Below are positions 13,651-27,091 of a stretch of DNA of 64,000 nt, piece by piece. This stretch comes from Elysia chlorotica (Eukaryota > Mollusca > Gastropoda > Plakobranchidae): contig RQTK01000352.1 in the NCBI GenBank assembly GCA_003991915.1, positions 275,908 to 339,907 of the forward strand. The letters run 5' to 3'. Both the position numbers and the translations under genes were made by a program. Position 1 is the stretch's first letter. Each line of letters starts with the position of its first letter. The notes beneath the pieces are model-generated. The model was not told where the DNA came from and ran no database searches. It saw only the letters and a program-made list of their open reading frames with translations.

Positions 13651-16269
13651 CATACATCCAACCATCTATCCGTACATCTGTTTATCCATAGTATGTATCG
13701 CGTGCACACAAAAACTCTCTTTTCTCCAAATTTTTACACCACCTCCTGTTCTTTTACTCCTATCCAGTCAAACAAAATGAAAACCTCACTCTAACTTTGA
13801 AGTGTTGCAGTCTTTGATCGCAGATCCCACGACAAATAGGCGTGGAGACTTCAATGTCCACTGTCAAACAATTTTGTTATAGCATAATGTAATCTAGAAT
13901 TTGTAGTAATTGCATGAGCAGGTTATGGCTTGGGAATATAAATTATGGTCAGTAAATTATGTCAGAGTCAACTAAAGCCTTTGACCCCGATCTTTCTTCT
14001 CTTTTCTGTGGATACAAAGGACGCAAGGATGTATGTAGAGAACACTATCTTACCTTTACACATTGAATCCTGATACCACAATTATCCCATACATCAGCTA
14101 GTTTGACGCCGTATTGAGACTAAACAGGCCCTTTTCTTAAAGTAGTTAAAGGGTCTATTTAATGAAATTATCTTGCAATTGTTCTATAGGAGTCAAATCA
14201 TATGATGGCTACAGCCTTATCATATGATTATATATCTATGGATATCTACTAGATGAGTATACTTTTCAAAAAAAAATTTCTTAGGTTCAATTTTAGTGAT
14301 CTTCAAATAGATTGCTCTATAAATCATATTACTTTTTACTATTTTACGAAGAATCCTATTACACATGACTTATCACGGATGTGGTGACTTCCTGGGACAC
14401 CAGCTGAGGATCAAACCTCGGACTTCCTGCCCTCCAGTCTAGCGCTCTACTAACAGCCATTGAGAGCGCCTGGTCAGTGTCAGCATTGAGTGCAACAAGT
14501 AGCTGGTTAGGTCAGTGCCAAGTCAATGTGACCAACCATGTCCCGAGAATGCCCGAGAGCCCGTCGTATTGTATGTTAGTAAGTAGCTTCGGTTTCTCCG
14601 ACCAAGTTGAGTTGAGTTGAATTTGTTGCTTAACATCCAACGTCAGCTGTATATAGGCTACATTGTGGACGTCCCCAAGAATATCGTCTGACAATTTTAG
14701 TGCTGTCACTCAGAGACAGTGTGGAGAAACCTGTACTCCTGTCTCAGCCAATCACTTTAAGACCCGAACTTACCAAGCGCCAAGTGTGGGTCATCATTCA
14801 CAGATGACAAAGTAGTGGCTCCTGGTATGAACACCCAGACAAACACAGTTGCCGGTCGAAGCACTTGATACCAGGATCAAGGTCGACGGTCAGAGGCGAC
14901 CCCTTCTTCGCAAGTACACGTGAAGCTAGAGTCTGGTGTGACCAGCTATCTGGGTCCAAACATGCCCAGTGGTTACGAGCATGGCTACATTTTCAAATAT
15001 TTCTATAACTTAGCTTATGTAATTAATCATTTTGACTGTGACCTTCTTTGATTACTAGCTGAAAGCTAATAGACTACATGTCCATTCTTATAGAGGCATT
15101 CTAGAGAAATATGCATTTCAAGTTTTGAATCGAGAGCTGGAAAAAAATGGCGGGCGCCCAATACAGACCACATTTTAACTCAGTTTCGCAATGCACAGGT
15201 TGTCGGCCCGGCATTGGAAGCTGTTTTCCGTCGGTCGACATCCAATGGGCGTCGAGGATTGAAAAGCCACTAAAATAGATAGCTGCATATTGTATGTGAC
15301 TGACTGAGAAGGATGAAGAAGTTGGTATGTTCGCACACTTAAACTGGTACCGATCCAACCAGTAGGGGACGAAATCGAACAAATACATTTTTGACCAATA
15401 GTGGGTTCCGAATCGGGGACGCCCTTGTTAGCCTTTCGGGAACTAACTAACAAACCAACCCAAGAAAATAATAACGTTTGCTGTTTTTTCCCCCTTCAGA
15501 CGGTTCCAGTTTGTGTGGATGGACGAGACTGAGACTGTGAGCAGCATTGCCATGTCTTTCCTGGGCTCCCCGTCCCTGATGGCGCTGCGCACCTCGGACC
15601 ACCTGTACTACATGCCGGAAGGGACTGGCAGCATCACCGTGGACCAGCTGGGGGCCTTCCTGGACAGAGTGGCAGATGGCCGAGAGACGGTACGGGATGT
15701 TAGGGAGGGTGGGGTTTTGTTGCCTTAGCCCATTCTGTGGTTGATGGGGTGTCGCTTATAGCATTATTTTACAATCATCTCGGAAGTTAGTCGTTTTCAG
15801 GAGATGCCAAGAGGAATTAATTGGAAATTACTCTTTCGGGCATTTTTGGGGGGATGACTAGTTTTCGGGTTTGACCATAATAAAGCCATACGTATTTTTT
15901 TCCCTTGAGCATAGAAAGAGATGGATAGATAGATAAATAGATAAGATAGACAGATAGATAGATAGATAAATAGATAGATAGAGAGATAGATAGATAGATA
16001 TAATAATAATAAAATTACTTGCCTGTCGCGACTCCGGAGTTTCGAGCTGTTGCTCTCCTCAGGCGAGTAGTTCTTTCTGTTTGACAACAGGAAACGTTTT
16101 CTGTGCGTGCAGTGGGAAAAAATTTCCTTTCTTTGGTTCAGTGTTGGTGCCTTTGATATTTTTCCTCGATAGATAGATAGAGAGATGGATTGATGGATGG
16201 ATGGGTGGGTGGTTGGGTGGGTAGGTAGGTAGGTAGGTAGCTAGGTAGATGGATATATATATATATATC

Positions 16270-16343
<74 letters not shown>

Positions 16344-16469
16344 TCGATGGATAAAAATGGGAAGTTGGGCGGGTTCTTTGGATGAATGGATGATGAATGG
16401 ATCCATGATGGTGATTGCAGATGAATGGATGTTTGGATAGATTGGTAGAGAGATTGATTGAGATAGGGA

Positions 16470-16562
<93 letters not shown>

Positions 16563-18876
16563 GAGATAGAAAGACTGAGAGATAGAAAAAAAGGGAGAGA
16601 GAGATAGAGAGAGAGAGAGTGAGTGAGAGATAAATAGAGATAGATAGAGTCAGACAGACAGACAGGCGTACTGTATTTAGACAAATATGCACAAACCTAC
16701 GTTTCATACTTGTCTTTTGTTTGTTTTATCTCTTTCTTCCAGGCATACGGTGGTACCAGCTTTCTCATGAGGGTACGGCGGCTGCTGTTTGACATCGTGT
16801 CCACCATTGTGGTGAGTTTTAACCTCCCGAGTGTTTAAGAGTCGTGCAGATAAATCACTATAGTGGTGAGCTTTAACCATGCTCAAGTTGAACATAACTG
16901 CCGTTCCTGAGAGTGTTCATATTACATCATTGTTGTGTTGTTAGGCCTAGTGAACGTGAACTGCTACACTTCAAGCACGAGTGTCTCTTATCACACACAC
17001 ACAAGTTCAAGAAACCCATTTGAAAGAGAATTTTAGTATAAATTATGTCAATTGTGTTTTGATCCCACTTAAACTGTTGTTATAGGATCTCCCGGAAAAC
17101 AAAACACGGGGAAGGGGGGGGGGGCTGTAGGGGCAGAACATCGGCTTCCCACGCAGGAGCTCCTTGGTTCGAGCCCTGGTGATTTCTCCCCCTACTGGTT
17201 GGCTCGGTATCAGTGAAATGTGATCAACTGAGGAGTGATGGTATTCCTGCCCTGTATGGCAGCACATGAAATTGACAGACGTCTTGGGGCTCGTCCACAT
17301 ATCCTATAGAGGATGACATTGAATGTTAAACCAACTCAACTACAACTACCCGGAAAACAAAACAAATTCTATTTGTGAACACATCTTAGATGATAGTCAC
17401 TGATGGGAAGAAAACTGATTATTTGCCAATTCTTCCCTCAATTAAAGTCGAAACTACTCAAGTATTTCAGTTTTCACCGAGAGTTTGTCTCGTCTTGATA
17501 AGTGAACTCCATATATGGACAAAGCGTTGGCCCCCACCGCCAGAGTTTTACATTCACAATCATGTGCCAGAGCGCAGCGCCAGGTGGATCATCACTTGCG
17601 CAATGAGACTTTTGTGACTGGATGCACGCGATAAACGGCTCTTTACTAATGAAAATTCAATGGAACACACAGATGACACACTCTCCTACAATCACAGAAT
17701 AAAACAAGTCGGAAGGTTCAACGTAGATCACAAAACGCTGAAGAGCCGGAGCATTAGTGGAGATCAATATTAAAACGTGTGATCAGTACAGGTATAATGC
17801 ATTTCTTGCAAGGACAACGACTTGATCATGTAACAAGAAACTGCTGCCTCAATATCTCTCAAATTTGGATAGATGCATTAATTTCAGTGTAGAGGTAGCA
17901 CCGAAGCTGGGCCCAGCCCCTCCCCCGACACTAATTATTTGTATGATAATAAAAAGAACCCAAAAATGTATAGTTTAAACTGCACTCTTTCCAATGCCCG
18001 GTGCTCTACAAATTTATGTAAATAGGTGTGTATTAAATACACATTAAATTTTAATGTGCTTTGGGGAATATTTGGAAAATGGAACATGAAGAGAATGGCA
18101 CCCATACACTTAAAGAATAATATTTTTTTTATTTTATTTAAAGCCTCTGTTTGTGAACATTAAAAATAAATTAGTGGGCTTCTGTTGTTGTTTTTTAAAT
18201 TATTATTGTTTAGAAATTCTTTGAGCTGTACTGAATCAAGCTCATTCATCAAGATTAAGATCTGAATAATGACAGCTTTGTACACTTTCTGAGAACACAC
18301 TGCATTTATAAACGTTTTTGGCATTATCTGACACAATCAATTGCTTGTAACTTATGGGGCGTGAATGCCCTGCTTTACATTGAAACACATTGAAAGACAG
18401 AAAGGAAATGCAAATGTAAATTTAACTTAACATCTTCCTGCTAGACTAATAGATAAAGTGGTATCTCTTTGGAGGAGATTGTTTAATTTAAGGGGGGGGG
18501 GGGGCGGGGGCGATATCTTTTTTATCTTCAATTTTTAAATCCCTTTTGTGGACAAATTGTAACATTACAGAGCCAATTAACTTTGAGGTTTTTGCTTCTT
18601 TGTGTGCAACGAATAATCGTTAAAGCTAAATTTCAAACATGAGTTTTACCAAAATATCAGAGCCAGAATGATATAAGGTAGGATTATAACTTATAACCGC
18701 TTCGTTTTGAAGGATAACAAGATTTTGATAATCAGTAGTTTTAATGGCACTGAATAATTAAAGCGCACGCGCACAAAAAATCTTAGTTGAATGAGCCTTT
18801 GTGTAATTTAATGCTCGAAGTACGTGATTTATTATTATTACTAATGTAGATTCAGCACCACTATTCCCCCCCCCCT

Positions 18877-18933
<57 letters not shown>

Positions 18934-19031
18934 AATAATTACTAACCCTGATTTTGACCCCTGTCCGATCCCCCGATTGTTCTGATTGTGTCCTTGTATC
19001 TCCCTATTTCGACCCCCCCTTCTCTCTCTCT

Positions 19032-19087
<56 letters not shown>

Positions 19088-20969
19088 TTCTCTCTCTCTG
19101 TCACCTTCCCTCTAATTAATTACTATGATTGGACTCCTCTCCGCACTGTTACCATAGAGCATCTGGCAGGCGTCGCGCTGGCTGTTCCTGCTGATGTTCG
19201 GGCTGCCCACCACCATCATCTCCATCATCTGCTACAGCCTGTGCTGCCTGGAGACTATCGACGACGGGCCCGCCGACAGCGATGAGGACGACGACGAGGA
19301 TGGCGAGGGAAGCCACGGGCGCCTGTACGACGGCCCTCCCCCTCCACTGACCTCCTCCCAGCCAAGCTCCCCGCCTTCATATGGTGAGCTTTGTCTGTTT
19401 CTTTGTCGCTGGGCGTCCAACATAGCTCTATATAGGCTATATTGTGGACGGTCTCCAGACTAATTCCGGCAATTTTACGTGCTGCCACACAGAGACAGGG
19501 CGGGCCGGGGATATCATGACTCCTGTCTCAGGCAGTCACATTATTCTGACACCGAGCCAACCAGTAGGGTACGAAAACGGACAAAAAAGTTTTTGGCCGA
19601 TCGTAGGTTTTGAATCAGGAACCTCTTGAATGTAAGATCATCGCTTTACTCCTTGCGCTAGTTCGCCCCTCTTTTCTTAAAGTGAGCAACTTTGTCGCTT
19701 CTTTACTCATTCACTAATGTGGAGAACATTCCCGTAGTTTTCTTTGCTCTCAAAGCATTCTTAGTGTAGATAATATATTCCCAGGCAAGATAACCGACTT
19801 GTATACATGCAGGTTGGAACAACAAGGCTGCAAAAAGAAGAAAAAATCTGACCCTCCAATCAGATGTATATTTGTTCTGTTGTGCTTTTGTTTTTGCGCA
19901 ATAAATTACCAATTGTTGCATTTAGGAAACCACCCTCGTTGTAATTTAAGCAGGATTTTAATATTATGAAAAATTTGATCTATCACCTTCCAGATCATTC
20001 CAGAAAATCCACGTAGGCCACTTTTAGTTGTTTCTGCTAGCTCTAATCCAAAGCCTTGGTAAACATTTTATTAACTCCGAAACCTACTCCTGTCGGGGAG
20101 ACGAAGCTTTTGTCCCAAAAGACAAAAGAATCTTTAAAGCACAGGGGAATTTCTCGAGATGTTGACTTCATCTCACTAACACAAGTTTGCCTACCGGTAT
20201 GATCTAACAGTCGTGAACCTGTCCGTTCTAAGCGTTCAGTTAGACATTTAATACATTTGTTTTTCTCTTTGGAATAGAAGTGGGGTGAGGGAAGTAGGTA
20301 ACGTTCGCTGTGGGTAAAGTGCAAGCTTTAATAAGGAAAGGAAAATTGCACGCAAAAAGCCAAGTCATTTCCGACATACTTGAAACTAATTGAAAGTGCA
20401 CACGAAAAGAACAGCGGTGATATTTATATCTTCGAACTTTAAAAACAAACAAACAAACAAACAACAACAAAAAACAAACATCAGAATTCAACTTTCAGGC
20501 GCAGAAGCACTTTTACGAGCCATAAGTACAATGGTGTCTTTCTAGAGAAAGAGAGGGCGAGAGCAAGCGAGAGAGATGCAGAGAGATAGAGATAGAAAGA
20601 GGACAGACAGAGAGGAGAGAAAGAAGGAGAGGGTGGAGGGAGTAAGAAAGGAGAGAGAGGAAAAGGGAGGGTGGTATGGTGAGAGATAGGGAGGAAGTGA
20701 CGGGGAGGGAGAGAGAGACAGGGGAGAGGGAGAGAGGGAGTGAGAGACAGAACTTTAATCCGTAGGCCTCACTGTTTCTAGTTTCTTCATTCTGTCCATT
20801 TGATTGAGAAGAGGTGATGTCTCAGGCCATATTTATCTCCTTACATCTCTACTTTTATCATCTTGTTCTTGCTGTCGATCTTGGGAACTGGGGATATCTG
20901 TCGTCAAGTTGGCTATTATAGACTGGGCTCTTTATTTCTATCTATTTGTCTCTTTCTCTTTGTCTCTCA

Positions 20970-21016
<47 letters not shown>

Positions 21017-21551
21017 GCCTTGGTTAAAGACAATTTGAACATTTTCTAATAATCTTTAATTTTGTACTCTTCCTTTTAAACTATCTAAGTAAAGATTGAA
21101 CAGTGCTGATTGGTGCTAACCGAATTGAACGTTGTGCTGTGTGTTACTTGATGTGACTATAGACCCTGTTCTAGGACTTAAGAACACGTCCAAGTTTCAA
21201 TGTATCTATGGGGTTAAAAACCGCCTCATGATAGACTTCAGTGCGACCGAGATTTCGTTGAGTCCGAGGTAGCTACATGAGAGGTACGCTGTACATTTTT
21301 AAGTTTGAAGAAAATCTCATCACTTTAAAAAATATATGCCGGCTGTCGGATATTTAGCTGTAACAGACAGCATTTCTTCCCTCTTTCAGACCAGCTTATT
21401 TATTTGAGTATAAATACACGCTGCAGATTTGACGACTATGAAAATATAATTATTACATTTGATACTTATTGTGATCTTGGTTTCCTCTGCAGATTCTGTT
21501 GCGAGCGGTGGTGCTGCACCTAAAGCTGTTGACGACAAGAAAAACGAATGA
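12942..21551 (+). CDS. TMX3: Thioredoxin-related transmembrane protein 3, 3' part
   Basis: Five exons (12942-12995, 15500-15689, 16743-16811, 19158-19383, 21493-21551) chain in phase into 198 codons and a TGA. TMX3 is a type I ER membrane protein-disulfide isomerase. The visible part covers the last lumenal thioredoxin-like domain (from LYQVVKEVA through FQFVWMDE and the TVDQLGAFLDRVADG helix), a juxtamembrane stretch (RRLLFDIVSTIV), one hydrophobic helix (WLFLLMFGLPTTIISIICYS) and a cytosolic tail. The tail has a DSDEDDDEDGEG acidic run, a Pro/Ser-rich segment and a terminal KKNE, which fits the KKXX ER-retrieval signal; vertebrate TMX3 ends KKKD. Residue order and exon phases match the family throughout. 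The N-terminal CGHC-type catalytic domain is not in the visible exons and must lie further upstream. Introns are packed with microsatellites and SINEs. A convergent neighbour, the Rab-like gene, lies 6.6 kb downstream. Confidence 0.88.
13551..13650. repeat. (TGTC)n / (TATC)n tetranucleotide repeat
   Basis: A few TGTC units change into about 18 TATC units inside a TMX3 intron. Confidence 0.95.
14385..14470 (-). mobile_element. tRNA-like SINE head, different family
   Basis: On the - strand it reads like a tRNA: GGCTGTTAGTAGAGCGCTAG around the A box, then GAGGTTTGATCCTCAG at the B box. The acceptor stem does not pair well, so it is a SINE head rather than a working tRNA. It differs from the CAACT-tailed family. 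Confidence 0.6.
14600..14760 (-). mobile_element. CAACT-tailed SINE, 3' part (copy 2)
   Basis: Starts with GAGTTGAGTTGAGTTG (the tail in reverse), then the family body: TATATAGGCTACATTGTGGA, TCTGACAATTTTAGTGCTGT and CTCCTGTCTCAGCCAATCAC. Confidence 0.75.
15340..15445 (-). mobile_element. SINE 5'-half fragment (copy 3)
   Basis: GGTACCGATCCAACCAGTAG, then a segment equivalent to the region next to the tRNA-like head, ending with TTCCGAATCGGGGACGC. Its 3' body is missing. Confidence 0.6.
15500..15689 (+). CDS. TMX3: TMX3 exon (b' domain core)
   Basis: Acceptor ccccttcag and donor gtacgg. It encodes RFQFVWMDETETVSSIAMSF through TVDQLGAFLDRVADGRET. GC-rich, unlike the flanking introns. One-base lead, phase 0 end. 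Confidence 0.9.
15921..16000. repeat. (GATA)n repeat
   Basis: Interrupted GATA units in the TMX3 intron. Confidence 0.9.
16160..16660. repeat. Compound GATA/GGTA/TA/(GA)n microsatellite
   Basis: Successive blocks: GATA, GGTT/GGTA, a short TA run, (GA)n at 16270-16341, a GGAT-rich spacer, then (GA)n at 16480-16560 and decayed GA to 16660. Poly-Leu/Ser frames on the - strand are artefacts. Confidence 0.95.
16743..16811 (+). CDS. TMX3: TMX3 exon (juxtamembrane)
   Basis: Acceptor tctttcttccag and donor gtgagt. The 23 codons run from AYGGTSFLMRV to FDIVSTIV, phase 0 at both ends, closely following the family's AQGGDS...STIV. Confidence 0.92.
17125..17341 (+). mobile_element. CAACT-tailed SINE (copy 4)
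   Basis: Well-preserved B box GGTTCGAGCCC at 17166-17176, then the family body (TTGGGGCTCGTCCACA) and tail CCAACTCAACTACAAC. Best evidence in the window that the family head is tRNA-derived. Confidence 0.82.
17342..18879. other. TMX3 intron, unique sequence
   Basis: AT-rich intronic DNA with a G run at 18491-18508. No other element recognised. Confidence 0.5.
18880..19098. repeat. Two (CT)n runs
   Basis: CT runs at about 18880-18934 and 19020-19098 lie just upstream of the TMX3 transmembrane exon and lengthen its pyrimidine-rich 3' intron end. Confidence 0.95.
19158..19383 (+). CDS. TMX3: TMX3 exon (transmembrane helix and acidic tail)
   Basis: Acceptor accatag and donor gtgagc. It encodes SIWQASRWLFLLMFGLPTTI and the rest of the helix, then an Asp/Glu-rich run and a PPPPLTSSQPSSPPSY segment. 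The one-base overhang G joins AT of the next exon to give Asp. Confidence 0.92.
19405..19670 (-). mobile_element. CAACT-family SINE, near full length (copy 5)
   Basis: Body CTATATAGGCTATATTGTGG, GGGGATATCATGACTCCTG and CCAACCAGTAGGGTACGAAA, ending in the reverse of a tRNA-like head (GCGCTAGTTCGCCCCT). It begins about 20 bases after the TMX3 donor at 19384. The CAACT tail itself is missing. Confidence 0.78.
20570..20750. repeat. GA-rich degenerate repeat
   Basis: Imperfect GAGA/GGGA sequence in the last TMX3 intron. Confidence 0.85.
20968..21013. repeat. (CT)n microsatellite
   Basis: About 22 CT units. Confidence 0.95.
21493..21551 (+). CDS. TMX3: TMX3 last coding exon with KKNE signal
   Basis: Acceptor tttcctctgcag. 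It encodes DSVASGGAAPKAVDDKKNE and TGA. The lysines at -4 and -3 form a dilysine ER-retrieval signal. Confidence 0.9.
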
Positions 21552-21826
21552 CATCGACACACGATACCAACAGGCAATAGTGCATAAGAAAAAGTAAAAG
21601 AGGGATTGATGGATGGGTTGAGAGAGAGAGAGGGAGAGAGAGAGAGACAGAGAGGGGGCGGATGGATGGGTTGATGGTAGAAAAGAGATAGAGAAAGATT
21701 ATGATTGGTAAGAGAAAATGAGTAGGAACAGTGAAGAGACGTAAAATAGAAATACAAACACTATTAAATTACTAGCGAAAATAACTGAAAAGAGAGAGAG
21801 AGAGATAGATAGATAGAGGGAGGTGA

Positions 21827-21888
<62 letters not shown>

Positions 21889-24800
21889 GGAAAGGGAGGA
21901 TGGACAGACAGGCAGACAGAGGCATAGACTGACAGACGAGCAATAAATTATTAGTACAGACAGACAGTGAATGAGAAGACAGGCCAACATATACAAACAC
22001 AAAGACCAAGTTGAAGCCTCACACACACAATTACTGAAACACTAATCGAGTGAGGCAAACAGAAGGATAAATTAATGCAAATCTTAAACAAAGCAATTCA
22101 AGTCCTTTCATGACAGATGTCAGTACTAAAATTAAATTCTTCTCTGATTGTAAAAAAAGCTTTGAAAAGGAGCAATACAAATAAATGACTGTGACATGTT
22201 GCACATAAATGCATAAAAAGTTTTGCATACTACGATGAGAAATTGAATTTATATTGATTTGGTACACAAAAGTAAGCTTTTGTCAACAAGAAAGGCTCTG
22301 CAGAGACCCACTTTAAACCATAAATATGACCAAATGCCAGTAAGAATATCTTGTCACCTTAGTTGTTTATTGGTTGATCGCTTCTCTACTATGCTTAAGA
22401 TTTATAACATTTTATAAATCAAATAGGCTATCCACTACAGATGTAACGTTTTTTTCCTTTATCAAATTATGTAGTTATTTTTGTGTTACTTTGAACTGTA
22501 CACTTCAAAATATTCTTAATCCACATGTTATATGTACTATCTTCTATAACTACCAACATACGTTTTGCTAACATCAGGTGTGTAACAACTACATGATTGT
22601 TTTGTGTTTAATGATTCAATTTAAAGACAATATTTACTCTTATCTTTTACATGTAAGGTTTGATATTTTAGGGAAAGGGCATTGAATATTTTAACTGCCT
22701 CAGCCTTGTAAGTTATAATTTATCCAAAAAGTTATTATTTATTAAATGCCATGAGGTCACAACCTAAATATATAAATATAGGCTACTTACGGAAGACAAG
22801 GAAGGGAATTAAGTATTACAGTAACTAGTATAGAAAAATTGTCATTTCACAAATGTGCATTATCTCCCTTAGAAGATTCCCCAGGCTATTATCTAATATC
22901 ATACATGCATATTTTCATTCTGTTGTTAGGACATATATATTGAAAATCCTCTATACATCCTTTCACTGCGTCTAGACATCTAACTGATATCGTTTGCAAC
23001 CAAAACATCATTGCTTCTTTAATCTGTAATTCTTTTTATGCACAAAAATCATATATCTACAACTGCAGTCCTGTGTGATACATTTTGACAGCACAAGTAC
23101 ATAAAAAGTTTTGTTGAAATTGTGGTGTGTTAATTTTTGTTTGTATCAAAAGAATTTTAAAAGAATTTTTAATATCAGGATATTAATTTAAGTTATTGTT
23201 TGAGTCTTAAGTTCTTAATCATACACTTCAAATTTATTTTGTTCACCATATAAACTAAAATTTTTAAGCGTCTATTTAATAATATATCATATAATTATAT
23301 CATTCAAATTGTCTTTTTAAATACTACATCAGTAGCGCATCTTTTAATTTCCTTTTTAAACTTCATATGAATCTTTTTTTTCGTGTATTTTTTGTGTGCC
23401 CAATGTCAAGATTTGTTATCATTGAATGTTATGGCTGTTTTATTTATTGTTCGTGTTTCACTATATTACTATTAATTAAATTTTGTAAAATTAATCATTA
23501 TCTTGTCCGTTCCTTTAAGTTACAATATAAGTCAACTTGAACAATCCTTAAGGTATTAAAAATTAAAAAAAAAACCCAACCCTGCAGCTACTTTTTATGA
23601 CAGTCGTTATGAATTGCAAGAACATATTATATTTTCTTCACCTTTGTTTTTTATTTAAAATTGTAGGCCTTTACACATGATTGTGTTTATTTGTGTTCAA
23701 TAGGTGACCTATTTCCTCAGACTGAAAATTCTGGGCAGTGTAATTTTGCTCAAAACTACTTTTAATATGTCAGTTGCTTTCTGATTGTGATGCACCATAT
23801 TGTGTTCCATTACTTTTTTTTTTTTTTTGCAGCTATAACTTATTGCTTTTTTAGCTACTCTCTTTTGTTTTTTTTTGTCTCCCACCTTTTTCTCATGCTA
23901 ACCACTTTCTTTATATGGCTTTCTCATACTTTTCACACACTATGACACCCCCCCCCCTCCCCACGACTTGGCAATAGTAGACATTTATGCAGTTTTGTCT
24001 TTTAAAATTATGCCTATTTAGCATTGCACCACAGGTATCTAAACACTCAAAAGAAGATTTTAATTTTTCATTTTCCTCTATCATTTAATTTGGCTATCAT
24101 TTTTTTTTATGTATAACTTTTTTTGTGTGTCATTTCATAGCCTTCTTGATATGTGATTTTTCGTGGATGTTTCTATAAAATTCTTGCACAAGCTCAAAAG
24201 TGCTTTAATTGTGTTGACTCGGTCCACAATCTAATGGATTAGTTGTAGTTTTAGAACAAAGGTTATTCAACACATTACTTGTGTGACAATGTTAGTATAT
24301 GAATTAATTCATTGTTGATACTCATCCCAGTTCAGCGTTTTATCAAAAGGATTAACCCTTTAAAGGGGACATTGCTCACCAAATGACATTGGCTCCCACA
24401 GCAAAGATCTCTCTTAGTTCTCTGAGAAACAGACATTGGTCAAACTTTATTGCTCTCCGAATTTCTTGTTTGTAAGCATTTTCCCCCCACCAGTTGTGGG
24501 AACTAAACTGTTGCAAGAGCCCAGTATTCTGTAGATCATTTAGCTGCAAGGTTCTTCTAACTGTGCAATTGTGACCACCCTTGGTAGGCTACTTTCTATC
24601 CACATGCATGTTCTCATAAATGCATTTTTTAGCATGGCATGTTGTAGGGAGGTTGTATGAAACATTATTTTGATGATGGTATGGTATGGAAATTTTCCTG
24701 TGTATTAGTTCTGAATGCTGTGAGCGTTTTTGATGACTACATCTCATGTCTTTAATTTTACCACTGAATTACAACTGTTATTGACAATCAAAGTTTCTTT

Positions 24801-26398
24801 TTTTTTCAGTCTATGATTTCTGGCGATTGATTTGGGCTCTGAATTCCTAAGCCTTGGCCTAATCATGGTTGGTGTCATGTAAAAATTACTTTTTATATCA
24901 TCGTACATTTATGAGTTTGTAATCGAAAAAAAGGGTTTCCAATTTTACTCCTGTGCTTTCAATTAAAGTGAAATAATTTTTTTCTTTTCACTTATAAAAA
25001 ATAGGTCCTATTTTACTTCAGCACCCTTACCTTTTACCTTTTCATTGGACATTTAAATAAAGTTAAGACAATTCTTTGATCTAGCAACAATGATGTTCAG
25101 ATATTATTTCAAAGCAGATTGAAGAGGGAAAAAAAAGATTCATTTCTCTGAATGTAATATTCGAAAGAAAAACCGAAATTTTTTATATCAGTCTACATCG
25201 ACATGAAATGTTAAGTCTCAGTGATTTTTTTTATCAACCATGTTGACAAAAAACGCTATAACTTTGACTGAAGTAAGAGGATGTTATATAAAAGAAGCAC
25301 TGAGATTTGTCTAGCAAACATCTAGACCATTTTAAGAATTTTTACTGAGTATTTTGTATCTGTCTCATTGTATTTTATTAAGTGTTTTTTTATGGCCTTT
25401 AATTAATTTTACATAATATCTGAGTAACCTTTGAACTATTTTTCTTCCTTTTTTTTCTCTACTTTATAAACATGTCTATAATTTTTCTTTGGCATTATTT
25501 TCAAACTTTTGGTCTGCTAAAAAGTAAGTGATAGATCTAAAACAATTTGGTGGAAAGTAATTAAAAAAACAACAACTAGTTAATTAAACGTTATCAGGAA
25601 GGTCAATACAGCAGGTTACAAAAGAAGTTATAATTAAACAGCATGGCTCTTCAAAGAATCACAAAATATTTAAAAAATGCTTAAGCACTTTTATAGTAAG
25701 TTTTTTTAAATATTGTAATGATATATCAGATAAGGCGCTCCAACATCATGCACTCCTAAACTTATACAGAGTGCTTAGATTCTCATAATTAAAGGTTAGT
25801 TCTAAATGCACACTCAGCGCAGTCCTCTACATTCTCTTTTTGATTTTTTTTTTTTCACTTTATTGATCTGTATTAGTTTAATGATATCCGTTGCTGTATA
25901 CTTTACATTTGCTCTTGCTAATTTTCACTTGTCTTCTATTCTGTATCAATTGAATAAATGGTGCTAATGCTATCGTTATACTGAAGGCACTGACAATATT
26001 ATTACTGTTAGGATGCCACACCTGTGCAAATGGTGCGTATGTGTACATGTTTACATTGCTAGCTATTTGTAAGGATGACAGATAGTAAAAATGTATCACG
26101 ATTCTATTTTTATCTCTGAATGTTGTTTTCTTTAATGGATTTTATATTTAAATGTGAATCAAATATTTTCAAGACAATTCTATAATATTAATAATTTTGT
26201 GGTCGTAAAAATGTTTTTCAAGCAAAATAAAATGCACCTGCCCAAATTGCCTTTGTTTTATTTTTTTTTTTTCATTTTTTTCATTTTTTTTTTTTCAATT
26301 TTATGTGTACACTGTTCGTTTAAGAAATAAATAAATAAATATATATATAATTTTGAGTTTTAGCACACCTCAATTTCATCTGTAATTCTTCAGCTTTG
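21552..26398. other. TMX3 3' UTR and/or AT-rich intergenic DNA
   Basis: After the TMX3 stop come (GA)n repeats (21615-21660, 21795-21888), then about 4.4 kb of AT-rich DNA with no SINE or LINE and no exon on either strand. AATAAA hexamers on + include 21942 and 26226, so how much of this is 3' UTR cannot be settled from sequence alone. Confidence 0.55.
26226..26231 (+). promoter_or_regulatory. Candidate poly(A) signal
   Basis: AATAAA followed within 30 bases by TG and a long U-rich tract, at the end of the repeat-poor AT-rich block. It could end a very long TMX3 transcript. Earlier AATAAA copies compete. Confidence 0.25.
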
Positions 26399-26600
<202 letters not shown>

Positions 26601-26610
26601 ATTAATAAGA

Positions 26611-26825
26611 GGGGCGGGGTGGAGGTACGAGCACTGGCGCTTTCGCTCCTCACTGGTTGGGTCGTTGTCAGTTTAACGTGACTGGCTTAGACAGGAGTCA
26701 TGGAATTCCCACACTGTCTTGTGTGTGGCAGCACATAAAATTGTTAGACGTCAATCCTGGGGCCCGTCCACAGTATAGCTTATATAATGCTGATGTTGGA
26801 CGTTAAAACCAACTCAACTTAACTA
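26611..26825 (+). mobile_element. CAACT-tailed SINE (copy 6)
   Basis: Shortened head, body with GGGGCCCGTCCACAGTATAG and GGACGTTAAAACC, then the tail AACTCAACTTAAC. It sits directly after the (CTA)n repeat. Confidence 0.78.
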
Positions 26826-26894
26826 ACACATAATTTAATTTTTTTGTATTATAATAGTGACAATAAGGCTGAATGTCAGTCTCAATAATCATTT

Positions 26895-27091
26895 ACATAA
26901 AACTCGAAGGTATTTTCTAGCAACAGTCGATGTATAAATAGATTTTATGTAATAATCAGCCCATACAAAAAGGGTAATGGAAGTGATGGAGTCCAAGTTG
27001 ACACTTCAGTTATATGCTGTCCAATCTCACTTCTAAAACACTTTAGATAGTCTAAATCCTAATTATTAATTTAAGAAATAAGGAAGCACTA
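26895..27091 (+). repeat. Duplicated block N, copy 1
   Basis: About 197 bases starting CATAAAACTCGAAGGTATTT recur at 40602-40797 in the same orientation with only a few differences. The flanks on both sides are unrelated. Confidence 0.85.

Noticed and set aside
16138..16707. Long Ser/Leu-rich frames on the - strand
   Set aside because: They are translations of (GA)n/(CT)n microsatellites.
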